64,000 bases of DNA, from NCBI GenBank assembly GCA_037893225.1, contig JAZGUH010000123.1, positions 1,533,001 to 1,597,000 on the forward strand. The letters run 5' to 3'. The notes under the pieces are model-generated. The model saw only the letters and a program-made list of their open reading frames with translations, ran no database searches and was not told where the DNA came from. How positions within the stretch are numbered: the first letter of the stretch is position 1; every line of letters starts with the position of its first letter. This stretch comes from Hippasteria phrygiana (lineage: Eukaryota; Echinodermata; Asteroidea; Valvatida; Goniasteridae). Position numbers and translations under genes: made by a program. Shown piece by piece: positions 14,301 through 29,300 of this stretch.

Positions 14301-17300
14301 TTTTGAGAGCAAATGCATCAAATTGACAAGAGCAGAGTTTGAACCTACCACCGTTGGAATACCACGCTGGTTCTCTACCAACTAAGCTATTTTTACCCAT
14401 TTGATGATGAATTTAAATGTTAGTCTTTGTTCAGGGTGTGCTGGTTTAAAGTCATATCCTCATTGAGTTATCCCAAAACTGCCGCTTCCCACAAGTTGCA
14501 TGGTATAATTGGGGCGTGATCCCATGCTACACAGCATTATGGGTTTATGATTTTTGATTAGTTCCCCACAAACAGAGCTACTATTAAACTGGGAGGATCC
14601 AACATAGCTCAGTTGGTAAAGTGCTGGTACGGTATTCCATGGACCGCAGGTTCAAGCCCCTCTTTTGTTAATTTTCCTGTTTCACTTTAAAAAGTTAATA
14701 ATGAATGAATATAAAAACAGTATTAATGAATAATCTTTCATACAGCTGCAATGATAACACAAGTGTGTACACACAGTGTACCCATCTTTACATATGCAAA
14801 CAAAGAAGTGATCAACTGAATATATGTAATTCCGACACCCACCTTTTCTTTTTGTAATGCCAGCTGATCCCCAACCTGATCTGCTAAGTCAACCACTGAT
14901 TCAAACTTCACTGTTTTCTCTTTATTGGACCCAGTTACCATGCTAAAATAAAAAAAATAAAAAAATAATAACACGACTGTTTTTCCTGATGAAAAAAGAA
15001 GAGTGTACTGCAGTGTACTGTGTGTGAGTGGCTGTACAGGTTCTGTATATACCTCTAAGGACAAGAGAAGAAAGAAAATACAAAAGAACCTTTCAGTCCT
15101 CACAAGTCAGTCTTTTGTTGAAATCGGTCCTCGGAAGTAAAAATACGTGCTTAGTCTATGGGGTTGGATTATATTAAAAGAACAATAGGAAACAGAAAGC
15201 ATTGTCCTCAGAAGTATTTGAAAAGTACGACGCTGTGGCATATGTGTGTGTGAAGCTCATTCAAAATTGTATTTGGGCAAAAACTGCTAATAATAATGCT
15301 TCAAATGAAATAATAATATACTGCACAAACTGCTTGCTGACTGTAATGACCTGCAATACATAATTGATAACAGTTAGTAGAGCATGATCATATGTTTCGA
15401 TCCTAGCACAATCTTTCTCAAAGACTAAAGGTTCTGCTAGGATCTAAACATCTGGCCCTACTAACTTTTATTTATAACAATTCACGATGGACTGATTGTT
15501 TAAAAAGAAATTTGGCTTGTTTGCTAAGCAGTGAATAAATAAACACATAGTAGGTTTTTTTGTGGAGGAAATGGGTTAATATTAAGATCAGGGCTGTAGT
15601 CGAGTCCATCACAAGTCCATCACAAGTCCCTGCAAGTCCCTGCAAGTCCCTGCAAGTCCATCACAAGCACTCCAGTCCTAATTCCAATCACAAGCTATTC
15701 AAATGAACTTTGACAAAGGCAGTCCGATTGTTCATCCAGTTACTTGTGACCGGCTTTATGTATGAAAGGACTTCTGACTGGACTTGCAAAAGGACTTGTG
15801 AAAGGACTTGCAGGGACTTCAAAATTTCTTGACTGAGGAACATCTATTTTGTTCATCTGGGTTTTGTTCAAGTTTGAGTTTTGTTTTGTTTTTGTTGGCT
15901 CTTCAGTGAGGCAGGTCAGAGTTTTGTCCTTGAAGTCCAGCCAATTTTTAATTCACACAAAGTATTACAAGGGTAATCTGAACTGGACCAATATTTCAAA
16001 GTTTGGAGAGAAAAAAAAAAGGTCAGTAATCTTCTAAATGTTGTAATGTTGTAAACCCACATAGCAAAATCCGGACCTTCATTTGAGAGCAAAATCCTTT
16101 TTTTTCTGTAACAAAATATACTTAAATGAGTGAAATAACTGAAGTGATTATGTCAAAACAGAAAGCATATGCACACTCCTTGATATTATACAACGGCAGC
16201 TGTATTTCTCCATTCACTACCCTGTGGAGACCAAGAAACAATAGAGAACAATAGGATGAACAAGTTTCCATAAGGAAATTCTAAAGAGGAGGATGTCTCC
16301 ACAAGGAAATTTGTGCACAGATGGGGGAATGCTTCAATACAGGAACAAAGGAAAGGATAAAGCCATGTAACCATGTGTGCATGTAGAGAGTAAATTGAAT
16401 GAATTAAAAATCATAGCCTTGGCCATGTTGTGGAAATTTGCATGTTCCATTTAAACATTTCAATGCTGTTGAAGAAAAAAGCACAATTTTTTTAATTCTC
16501 ATACCCATTCCGTAAATGAGGGGCCAGATCATCGGACATGTATCCTCTCACAGCTGCAGAGTGCTTGTTGGCATTCATGTCCAGATATTTCCCAGATTGT
16601 GAGGAGGGGCGGGGCTGGGGACTATGTCTCTCAGTCAGCTCGTAGAACTGCTCGAGGGATGGAGAAGTGATGGCATCAACAGGGTGGTGGATCACTAAAG
16701 AAAAGCAGATAATGACAAAACGTTTTTTTTACCCATTTATTTATTTTAATTAAACACCGTTTTATGAAGGTAACCATTCTAACTAGTGACTCTCATTATA
16801 AACAGGATTAGGAAGAATATATTAGGCTAAGTAAAAAAAGAAAACATGTTTAGTGCCGGCCTGCTTCCTTTTTGGGGGCCGCCTGGATTCTTATTTTATT
16901 TTTATCAATGGAAAATGAGGTAAAAAAGCTTATTAAAACTATTAAAACCACTGTAAACATGTTCAATTGTCTTGTATTTTTGTGTCTTTGAACAGTTGAA
17001 ACTGTTGTCAGAAATTTAAAAAAGAATGGCGGCCATCTTGAAAATAAAAAATAAAAAGCCTCTGCTCTTTCCTTTAAAAAAAAAAAAAAACGGATGCGAA
17101 ACATTTTTTTACTTGGCCTTAAAAACTACAAAAACATTAATTGCGTATTGTAAAATAGAACAGCCAATTATTTCGACTTTTGAGACCTATTTTTATCAAG
17201 TCCCCTGTAGCCCGCTGGTGCCATTTGTCTAAAAGTCGTCGCCGTGGGCAGCAAACAAATCTGACTTCATATTAAACACAAACTGCCTTTTATGTCTAGC

Positions 17301-20300
17301 ACTAGGCACAAAAGGGGAGTTCTTGCTATGACGTCAGATTTGTTTCCTGTCCGCACCGACAACTTTTAGACAAATGACACCTGCGGGCTATGCTGCGCTA
17401 GAGGGGACTTCATAAAAATAGTTCTTAAAAGTCACTTTTTTTTTAATTTCATGGCAGAAATAATTGGCTGTTCTATTTTACAATACGCAATCTACATAAA
17501 ACTACAAAATGACGCAGACTTCTCTCAGCAATCAACATCCTCTTTAAGCTAGCAAAAATGCACATTTTTCTTAACAAGAGGTGTGATCATGCACGTGTTT
17601 AAGTCTGCCCTCACAATGTGCACATGGTTAACAGACAGACTTACTCTGTGGTGAGTTCACCCTGTCATTCTCTGCATAGCTGGAGATCACGTCCTGTGTA
17701 TAAAACTCTGGCATCTCACCCCCGTCATGGCTGGCATACCGCACATTAGCTGGTAACCCTCCATGGCCATAGAATGATTGCTTAGCAGCTACATCCTGAC
17801 CGTAGTCTTGTCGCTCTTGAAATGCTACCCATTTCTGTAAATTCTCAGCTTTCTTATTTTCTGCTGTCATCGGATAGGACTCTCTGGCACTGTCAGCTGA
17901 AAAATCATATGAACACAAGGCAAAATAAAGAATAGCTTTTCCGTTCAATTGACCAATCACTCACGGGCATGTAACTACACACCTTAGATTCTATGGCAGT
18001 TTTGTGCAATCATATTTTTGTTTGTCGAAGACATTTTGCATTCTGTGTCAAGTCTTTCATCCCGATGTAAGATGATCTCACAGACATTATTATCAATGGC
18101 TACGGCTCTTCACCGTAGCCTGTCAATGGCCAAATTTGAAGCCGTAGCCACAAAAAATACCCGATTCGGACAATGGCTTACACTGTGCGAGTGCAGCATA
18201 CCAGCCTGTGAATAAACTAAATTGATACACCTGCAATATATGTCAACATACGTGTAGTACCAAGTGTATGCACGTGGCACTTTTTATTTTAGTTTACTTG
18301 AATAAACACTTCATCACTACACTATTCGGTCCATGATGACGTGTGAAAAAGCAGCATCATTAAGTAGCCAAAACACATTCAGAATTTGACTATGATGTAT
18401 AGCAATATAATATGAATGGTCGAGACATACTTGGGATATCAACATGCATCTGCAGCTTAATGGGCGACTTGCTCCTCTCGTCTGGTGACTGCCCCCCATT
18501 GTACAGTTCCTCATCAACCTGCATCCTAGCAACCGGGTTCACCAGACTCATGATAGGATGCTTGTACTTCAACATGGCTGCCATGTCTGAATTTGTCTTC
18601 TGACTGATAATGGAGGATTTAGATATGCTTTCTAGACTAGCGTGGGAATATTGGAGAGATCGTGAGTTGCTCAGGTCTAGTTTTGTGGACTCGGACTGGC
18701 TGTCAGCATGCGGAATGTGGACGGAGACTGACGGAACGCTCTGATTGGACGGTGCAGAAGTGAGATAATCCTCGGGGGATACATTGGTCTTTAAATCTCC
18801 ACTGATGCTATCCAAATCCTATGAATGAAACACGCAATAGACCAGTAACAAAGAGTAAAACTCCCTATAAAAATAACATTGGCATTGACAGAGATCCTAT
18901 TTTCAAATATGTGACCCTCTGTAGCATATTGAAGCAATGTCTACCAAGTTTGACTTTATGAGATTAACAAGCCAAAATAAAGGGGAATTAACGGGCTTTC
19001 AGATGATACTAAATTTATCTTTTTACCCTATTCCAATCTGAAAATATAACCCGAAAAAAGGACACTGTACTGCAAATGTGCAGAGAATGCATTTGAGAAA
19101 AACAGCTTTGAAAAAAATCACACATTGCACAGGTTGTCAATGTCACCATCAAAAATGTCAATTTTTTTAATGTTTATTTTTCCCTTTTTTTCCCCAAACA
19201 ATATTGCACCTGGAGATATAATGTTACTGAAAGATTCGCAAATACACAAAAATCTCAACATTGATTCCGCTGTGATTTTTTTTCTCGCATAAGTGATTTC
19301 ACGTGATGATTACTCGAAAACTGGTGTTAGGGGGTCATTCCAGAGAGTCACATACTGTTCAGGCCAAAAGCAATATTGACATGATCTTTTATATCATTTT
19401 GCCACCATAAAGGAAACATTGTTGCGCACGTAGATTTGTCATTTATGAGGGTCATAAAAAAGAGTTGGTTTGGGAAGCTTACATTTCCCACATCATTTCA
19501 CACACTTCAAAAGGAATGTTATTCTGTTAAGGAGAATGGACGAGGAACTGTAGATTGGTGCTAAGAATGGACGAGGCTTCGCCTCGTCCATTCTTAGCAT
19601 TAATCTACAGTTCCGAGTCTATTCTCTGACTTAAACTATTTTCCAAACAACAAAGGATTATTCAAATGAGTCTCACCCCACCATGTTTTTTAATATTAGT
19701 GTAGATTCGTTTTGGTTCCTATTATATTGTTTCATTTTTGATTATTTGTGTTATCCATTTATTTTGTTCAAACAACATTTCAAATGGCGATTAGACAAAT
19801 TACAGGATGGTACTGATTCGCACCATGATCGCTTTTCAATTTGTTTTCCTTTACATTTCTGCAGTACGATAATCATAAATTTTACAAAAACTTAACGAAT
19901 CGACGGTATCTGTAGATTCGTTACGAATCTACAGTTTACTGTAGATTCGTGAAAATATTCTACACTTTTCTCAATAGTGTGACGTCACAGAAATAGTTTA
20001 AAGATTCTTCTTTTCTCTGGGTCATTAACCCTAACAGTCCCAAATACTCAAATTTTAATACGATTTCTGCATGCACCCTTTGGGGATAAGGGTTAATGAA
20101 AATTCACTGCTTTCAAAGTAAACCTAAAAGATTTAGTTCAAAAAACCGACACGTTTCCCAACAAATTTCCCAGAAGAGCCCACAAACCAGCAATGTTGGG
20201 TCATATACTATCTGAGACCATTGGGAAAGAAAGCCAAATCAACAAGCGGACCTGAGTGAATCAAACCCGATTGACAAAGACCAAAATAATAAAATAAAAA

Positions 20301-23300
20301 ACAATTTAATTGCACTCTTTTCTGAAGTTATTTCTGCCAGAGCCAAAACACGACAAGGAAAAGCACCAATGTGTATGTAGCTTAAATTGTGAAGAACTCA
20401 GTCGATTGAGCCACAGAATGATTTTTCATTGGTGTTTGCTTCAAATCCCAAATAAGTCCAATTGTGTTTGCCTATAACAGAATGGCATACAAAGGTTATC
20501 ATTTTCACTTAACCCTATATAACCCTGCTAAATGCAACAGAATTCACCAATGGTAAAAATGTTTTTTTAGCAGTCAGGGCATGTCTCCAGGGCCCAATTT
20601 CATGGCTCTGCTTACCGTTAGCGAAAAATCCCCGCTTACTGTAGCAGAAAATTCTGTGCTTACAGCAAGCGTATTTCACACATTAGCAGGGAATTTTGGC
20701 TCCTGAGCATGCGTACATCCCGTAACTAAGGATTCTGTGCTTACAGAGTTAGTGCAGAATTTTTCCGTTAGCGCAAAATGGTGATCGTAAGCGCGGAAAG
20801 CTGTGGTTAGCAGAGCCATGAAATTGGGCCCTGGTCTGATGCATTCTTTTGTATTTAGTATTATATATAAGCCTCTAGCAACAAGGCTGGTACAGATGAG
20901 TTCACTGCACAGTGCAACATTGCATTTTGGCAGGGTTCTTACTTCAGCTGTGTTGCATTCTGTTGCATTTGGCAAGGTGCTCAGAGAATACATCGTGGGG
21001 GTTAGGGTTAATTAAGGATTTGTTTCTATGGAAATACTTGTTGACTTGTAAGTGCTTACATATGTCTGGGCCTGCCTAATGAGACCGAGTGCTGACGAAG
21101 GTCTCTGCATCGTCTGGATATCTGGGGACGATGTCGCTACGTGATTGTTGACAAACCCAACAGCTAAGCTCACTTCTTCCTGGCGGCTGTCTGGTCTAGA
21201 GGACTCGGGGCTCTTGATCAGACTGTTGGTTACCTGAACATCATGAAAGGTGTAAACACAGCACGATTGAACACTGACAACACGACACTTTGTAAAGAAA
21301 ATGACTGTGGGCTCAGTGAATGCTTTTGCTTGCCTGCCTGGTGATATACACACACGGTTCTTCCAAAGTAATCAATGCATGATGGAGAAGCATTCAGAGC
21401 TTTGAGGGGAAAACTCGTTTATCTAGAAATTTATTCTTAATAACAGCATGATATTTCAATATCAGGCAACAAGAAAGTAAAATATCCTTGAACATAGTTC
21501 AAGAGTGAATGTTGGAACATAATGTCTGAGGTGTTTAGACGAGCGAACAAATTTGATCTTCCAAATGCAAGTAGCATTGTTTCAATAAATTAAATGGGAC
21601 ATTTTTCCATTGGGAAGTCGATTTTGGAATTTTAAGGTTTTTCACATCCGACATTTTTCCGTCTATCATTTGCAATGCTTTATAACCACAAAAGAAACAT
21701 GGTGGTTGCCAGGGTGACATACTATGCTGTGCCATGATGGTTAACACGGTTCACATACTCAGGTTGGTCTAGTGGTACTTTCCTTGTCATCCACAGCTAT
21801 GACCCAGGTTCGAATCCAACCAGGGCTGACACGTGGATTGGGTTTTTGTGGGTTCCCAGAATATCATTCTGGGGTTTTCGATCCTCCCATCTCTAAAACT
21901 GAAATTTCTTCATCATCTTCCTGCAGGTTTCTTCAGGCTTTCGAGCTACAGTACGACATGTGCTTTTGAGGAATCCTTGCTTTCGTTACCAGCTAGAATT
22001 AAATAAATACATGTATAAAACTTTGCGCTCTCTTTTCTGAAAACAAGGAGCCACGACTCTAACAATTTGACAAGGTTAAAGCATGGCTAAGAATGCGCTA
22101 CACAAGACACATCAAATTACAGACTATAACCTCTCCTTTTAGGAAATATCACTTTTAAAAAAATTGCTAAATTTCACCATGACGCCATTGTACCTTTGGT
22201 CTGTGCAGCCCTGCTGGTGCGGTGACCGGCCGCTGTCCGCCCCTCCTTCCATCCTCAGGCTCCGCCCCTACATCTTCCAGCAGATCGTCTTCCTCCTCCG
22301 TCTCCTTCTGACGGGTTGAGTGCTGTCTCCTCCTGGCCTTCTCATCTCCATCAAAGGCCACTCTCTTCTGCCGTCTCTTATCGTGAGGAGTAGAGTAGTA
22401 CTTGAGAGCATCGGGGGAAAATTTGAGCACAGGCCGCTTGTAGATGTCTTTATAATCAGCAGCCGCTCCTTTGAAGTGCTAAAGATGAGAAGTGCAAACA
22501 AATTGCCTTTCAGGAAATCGTTAGTTGATGGCTGGATGTACATGTTTTATCTACTAGTGATTTGAAGCTTTGCATCGTGGAAAGTACAAGAAAGAAATGT
22601 GCAGATACCCCACGTTAACCCCTTTGCCACCGGTTGACACAAATACGTGCAGATTGAAATTGCCATCTGGCCGGTTGACGTCTATACACGTCAATTTCTG
22701 CATTTTCAATCCATTATTGGGGTATTGTGTACGTTATGCTTGGCTGCACAAGCCTCTTGTTTCCGTTTTGCTTGGCTGCACAAGCCGGCCTGGTGCCCAT
22801 ATGAAATCCGTTGTCAAGGGGTTAAGTACAAATGTAACTAACTGGTTCTTATAGGAGAAAAACAGAGATTTCAATAATATCCCACAGTGCAGGCACCAAA
22901 ATACATGTAGGATGGATAAAAAATAGATTCAGATAAAATATTTAAAACAGAAAATATTACGTTCAAAATTGCACTCAATATATCAAACCGAGGAAACACA
23001 AAACAAGGATGACTGGTTGTATGTAGGCCCAAAATTACCTGCGCTGATATGTTTTGGTCAGCGGCGGCGAGTTCTCATCAAGGGTGGGGAAACGGAGGAA
23101 AAAGCACTCAACTAACAATAATCTTGAAGCATTTTGTACTTGCTGTCTCTTGTGTTTCCGTTGAAATTTTTGAAAATGTGTGCTGATCTTTGTGTATTCT
23201 GGTGCATACTGGTAAATGACCCATAAAATGTATTTGATAAGGGGGGAATTATTGGGGGGGGGGGGACACTGCAATACTCATCCCCTCCCCCCCCCCCCAT

Positions 23301-26300
23301 GGATCGCCACCCATGTTTTTGGTAGCAAACATAGTTCAACATTTCTCTATCAATTTTTATAATAAATGTGAATATGCTTGAAAGACTATTTATTTTGCAG
23401 ACAAGAACAGATTTTATGAAGTTGTTTGAAATTTTGGACAATAGGTATTGCATACTTTTCAATTATAAAAATTCTAATGCTTCGCAGTATCAAAATGTTC
23501 ATAAGTATATTATAAGATCACATTACTTTTTTGAAATACAATCATTAGAATTTTCCAGACAATATATTTCATGCAACTGCTTTGGTTGTTCACTGGTTTC
23601 CAAAGTCCATAAATTAGCCAGGCACTCTTAACAGTTGCTATGAAAAACAAAAAAAGCGGTAATATCTTTAGATTGATTAGGTACACCATTAGATCAAAAA
23701 CCTCTGCTTTCCCGAGAGCAAACACATTAGAAGCGGTGGGTTTTAAATTCAGATAAAGCAACTATACCAGCACTTGAGAGTGCATCATTCATCATGTAAT
23801 GTCAATTGCACTCATATGAAAAATCATGAGAGCAAATTTCGGCATAGGCTAAAGCGACAGGACTTTGTCCCCCATTAGCACACTGATATACAGTTACATG
23901 CAAAGGATCGTTGTCATTTTTTTTCTACTAATGAAATTCATGACATGTACAGAACTTTGCTATACTAACCACTAATACACTGAACATTTGGCTATAGAAC
24001 TTTCTCTTTGTCTGCGAAATGGTTGCATTATTATACATTCTATTATTCACTATACCAAATGACCACTGCACATTTTTAGTGGTGTTTGTTATCGTGAAGT
24101 TCTACTGTGTACATGTACATGTACATGTATACCGATAATTATTTTGCTAACTATAAACGTACACTGTCCGTGCTTTTCAACTAATGGGAGACTTTTGAGA
24201 CGCATGGGGGCAGCAGACATATGTACCAGTCCTTTTCCATTGTTCTCAACAGTCATGCATATGCTTATTAGAACTACGTGTGCATGCTCAGAAGTACGCG
24301 CACATGCTCAGAACTACGCGCGCATGCTCAGAACTACGCGCGCATGCTCAGAACTACGCGCGCATGCTCAGAACTACGCGCGCATGCTCAGAACTACGCG
24401 CGCATGCTCAGAACTACGCGCGCATGCTCAGAACTACGCGCGCATGCTCAGAACTACGCGCGCATGCTCAGAACTATGCGCGCATGCTCAGAACTACGCG
24501 CGCATGCTCGGAACTACGCGCGCATGCTCAGAACTACGCGCGCATGCTCAGAACTACGTGCGCATGCTCAGAACCAGCAAAATAGACTGGTATGTCTGCT
24601 GCTACCAGCATGTCAAAAGTCTTCCACTGCATTTTTTTCTTCTTACAAATTTTCAAATTGTTTCAATACAAAAATACTTTTTCTTGTTTGTGTTCTGCAA
24701 CTTTCGGAAAAAAAAACACCTCTTATTCCTGTTTGCTTTTGCACCTCAAATGCAGAAAAGATATACCCTGCATGAACTGAATTATTGTTGGGCCACAAAT
24801 AATTTGACATTTGGAAAACGTGGATATATACCCACAATGCTGTATAGTCAGGGATGCTAGAACTTTATAATACAATACAACCGAGAAAGCAGTGAGGACA
24901 GAACTTTTTAATAATTTAATTTATACCATCAAATAAATTTATTTACAAATAGAAAAATGTGTTCAACAGCATTTTCAAAACTACTTACGGGTTGCGAATG
25001 CAGCACAGTCTTATTGGTCTGGTACCAATGGTAGACTTTCTTCAGATCTTCCTTCTGTTTCATTCCTGTGGTACTACATGAGCAAGAAAGGAAAAACAAA
25101 CAAACTTCATGCATGTTTTGCCATAATATTGTCGGGAAACAGACTCAAAGTGAAAAATAGGAAATTGGCAGGAGCGGGATTTGAACCTGCGACCTCAGGA
25201 ATACTGTACTGGTGCTCTACCAACTGAGCTATCTTGCCCTATGTTGGCGGTCTCCCAAATTGTCAGTGACCGCCAACATAGGGCAAGAGGGCTCAGTTGA
25301 TAGAGCACCAGTACGGTATTCTTGAGGTCGCAGGTTCAAATCCCGCTCCTGCCAGTTTTCTTTGTTCACTTTGAAAATGCTTTGCCAAAGTTTAAATCTA
25401 ACCCAACAGTTAAACCTGATGACAGTCCCACCTTTGTATCACCAGCTAAGATCTTATTTAGTTATGCTCTACTTAATGACTTGCATTCGCAACTCCTGGA
25501 ATAGGGTTGAATGCTGAAAATGTGCAGAGGTTTTTTCATACAAGACAAATCTCGGGGTTGACCGTGGGCTTGAACACAAGTGATGATTCACACCATTTGA
25601 TGAGACTGTTTTGCCCGGGTTCAACTCATCCCTCTTCCACACTGTTAATTTCTCACCCTGAATTGAAACTCTCACCCGGTTCGTAAACAGCAGTGAGTTT
25701 TCCCAGGTTAAACTTAAAAGAAATTCTGAAATTCCAGGATAATTACAAAACAAATTCAACGTTTTGCTGAAGAGGAGGTGCCATTGTGGATAAGGAAATG
25801 GAGGAAGTCCAGCAGACTGGCCACATTTTGCGGGCTACCTCCCTTTAGGTAATTTTTGCCAGCTGATTACTTACATGGTGACTTCATGCATCATCCGGAT
25901 CAGGATACGGTAGAACTGTTGGTCCTCCCATTGCTGGTTGAGTTGATTACGGTCCTTGCCCTGCAATGACGACAACTTGAGATCCCGGTGGAATTTCTCC
26001 ACTGCTGACAAGAGGCAGATGTACTCATGGTTCTTGGAAAGCTGTTGAGGTGAAACACCACATTGTGATAACTTATTTCATAAAGGATTTGTCCTTCCAA
26101 ATATCTTTTGTCAAATAAGCCCTTTTATAAATGAAAACTTGTATGAAAATGGTTTTTCTAAAACTGTTTTTTTCTGAGTACAATGTATTGTCTGGATGAG
26201 AGTCATGGTTTGACTCATGAACGATGGTGCGTGGGTTCAAACCCTGCCAAGAACATGGTGTTTGTGCCCTTAGGAAAGACACTTAACTACAATTTCCTCT

Positions 26301-29300
26301 TTCCACCAAGGAGTATAAACGGGTACCTGATGAGAGGGTCAAGGCCAATTGATGAGCGCTGATATCGGCTGCCGCGTGGTCCAGGGCCTGATGAACGGAG
26401 TAATAATTGTAAAGCACTATGATTTAAATTTTCCTCAATTGCCGGTTGGGGCGACACATTGTGAAAGTCGCCCCTTTGGAGTGCTTTTTAGTAGGGCACG
26501 TGGGGAAAGTGTTCTAAATGGGCAACTCGCGCGTTGCCCCTTTGGGGTTATTTCGAGCAGAGTCGCCCGTTTGCCGCATGCACAAGAATTATAATTATTC
26601 TAATTACTAATATTATTTACATTTCTAAGACATCCCAACTTTAACCCCTTGGGCACGGTATTTTACGGGAGATGACGGGGTGTCGTGGCGGTTCTGGCAG
26701 CCAAATCAAACCACTACAATGTGTTTGTGCAGTCAAGCGTATCATAAACAATAATCCAACAATGGATTGAAACTGCACAAACAGTGGCCAGTGGCGTCAT
26801 CCGGCCTGGTGACACTGTTTTTTTTGGCGCCCACAAGCGTCATCCATACGCAAGGGGTTAAGGTTGTATGACAGTAATGAATTTGTATAGGATTAAGAGA
26901 AAGAATTCCCAGACAATACTTCAGAAATGTGCCCTTGAACTATTCCTAACTTAAAGTAGATTACATCAGATTTACATTATTTGTAAGTCGAGGTCCATTT
27001 TGCTCAATCGTGTCGAGGTTCAACAACAAACTTTGTGCAAAGTTGTCTTTAAATTTCTGTGAGTCCAAAGTAAACAGTCATAACGAGGTCAACAATTCGT
27101 TAGATCCGGGACAACAAACACACATGAGTCAGTAACTAAGCGATGACAGTCCCTGCAAACTACATGTAGGCCTATACCCCCAACGGCATTTGTAAATAAA
27201 GCTGTGAACTTTTTATATGTTGACATGAAAATACAAAAGGCTCACTCCCGTCTGACAGAACACAATGGAGGCTGACGGTAATGTTTGCCAACGAGGCTAG
27301 GTTGCTAGGCATTGTTGATAGAATTTCAGTTTTATATACATGTATTAAAGGATAACAAAAACTCAAGAATATTTATAAGGACAGATATCTAATGTAACTG
27401 GTATATTTCAATATGAATCTGGGGTTTTGTTTTGATGCTGAATTTGGATATTGTAGTGGAAAGACTTTACTTTAATATCTCCCACCAAAATCAGTCAGGA
27501 ACAGCAACATTTTTAGAAAAAAAAGGGATGTAAAAACACTGTGTGAACAATATGATATAGAATTCCATTGCTGCCATTTACGCGTCACATGTGTGGCAGT
27601 GTTGCTTGGGTCCACAGCCGTTTGCGCTGTCAACGGCGCATAGTCGCGTCGTGTCGTCGCATAGTCGCGTCGTGCCGTATAGTTTTGTACTGTTTGTATA
27701 GGGCTGTCGTATAGTCGCGTCGTGCAGTCTCATAGTCTATGCGACGGCATGACGCGACTATGCGATGGTACAACGCGACTATGCGCCGTTGACGGCGCAA
27801 ACGGCTAAGGACCCAAGCAACACTGCCACATATGCGACGCGTAAATGGCAGCAATGGAATTCCATAATATGAAAGCAACCAAAGAAATGAATTGAACTGA
27901 ATTGAATGGTTTATTGCTATTTATATACAAAAGTATACAATAGAAATTACCATGGTTTTCGTGCTCAAAAACATTAAAATACATAGCAAATGAACTTTAA
28001 GAAATACACTAAAATGTATATTTAAAACATTAAATTGCCACTTAAATTAAATTTAAATATGACTCTCAGAATGAATAAAAATGAAAGGTCTTTAAAATGT
28101 AAATAAAAAAGATTAAAAGGTATTTAAAAAAAAACATTTAAAATGAGATCTCATCGGTTACAGTGTGGTGTCACTTGATTTCATTCAGTCCCCTGATTGC
28201 AGTGGGATAAACCAACTCTGTACTGCATTTTATTCCTCTACAATGCTTCCCTGCGTTTCTCATCAATTTTTTTTTAGATTTATAGACCATTAGAAAGAAC
28301 ACATCATAAACTTTAAAATGATGAAAGAATTATTTAAATCGGAGCAGTATTAAAACAGTTATGATAATTTTAGTTCTATTAGATGATCCAGCACTATTGT
28401 AGAAATCAAGCGATAAAGTTAGTCCTTCATTTCCGCACTGCTGAACGGCTCACGATTAGCGGGTAGCCTTGGTATAGTGTCTCTCATTGGTTTATTTGTG
28501 GAAATATCAGTCAGATCGTCCAATCAATGGAGAGTTTAGATCACAAGCTTTAAATTGATACCAAGTTTGTTATGATTGCATTCAAAATGGCGATGTACAC
28601 GAATTGAAAAATAACGAATCTTATGAAGAAATCAAAACACAAATTCCGGTGATTATCAGTGAGTTACCTTACTAAAATCTCTTAAAACATTTTTTTATTG
28701 TACTAAAACGTAAAAAACGAAAACACAGTATGATTTTATTTTACAAAAACTAGCAAAACGAAAATCAAAAATGTCGACCCTCAATGGATTTTTGCCTGTA
28801 GGCTCAAAACGGAGGAATGCGACTTCCGACTTGTCCCTTGTAAGAATGGTACATATCAAAAAGGAATATGACTTGTGCCCTGCACAAAATGGCATTTGAA
28901 ACGAATTGTGCTTACAAAAAAATGTACAAAGTGCTTATTTCTGTAACAAGAGGCTGGCCTCCTCCAATTCTAAAGAAGACATGTTCCTAACATCCGCAAT
29001 GCAGATTCTGCTGTCAGCCACTTGCCTCTAAAATGAAGAGCAGAATGTTCTGTTTTGGCTGTGGTCATTTCATTTTTAACTTAACTAAAAAAGACGTCTG
29101 CACTAGTAAGCAGGAAGTCATGGGTTCGAATCCCGCCCGAGTAAGCCTGTGAATTTTTTCACACAGGCTCTCGGGAAAGCATTGAGTATACAGTGCTTCA
29201 TATATTACGTCAGGACAGGGCAAAAGAGAAAAAAACATCTCTGTTCTAATTTATAACTAAAAACACAAAAAAATAGAAAAACACATTTGGTATGTGATCA

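Noticed and set aside
20580..20841. 8-bp target duplication for the CAGGGCCC MITE
   Set aside because: Flanking octamers CATGTCTC and GTCTGATG do not match.
24264..24575. CRISPR-like array
   Set aside because: The repeats are directly contiguous without unique spacers, and the genome is eukaryotic.
24144..24860. Open frames of 100-238 codons across the 20-bp repeat
   Set aside because: They arise because the stop-free 20-bp unit is open in all three frames; there is no domain, and the frames lie in an intron.
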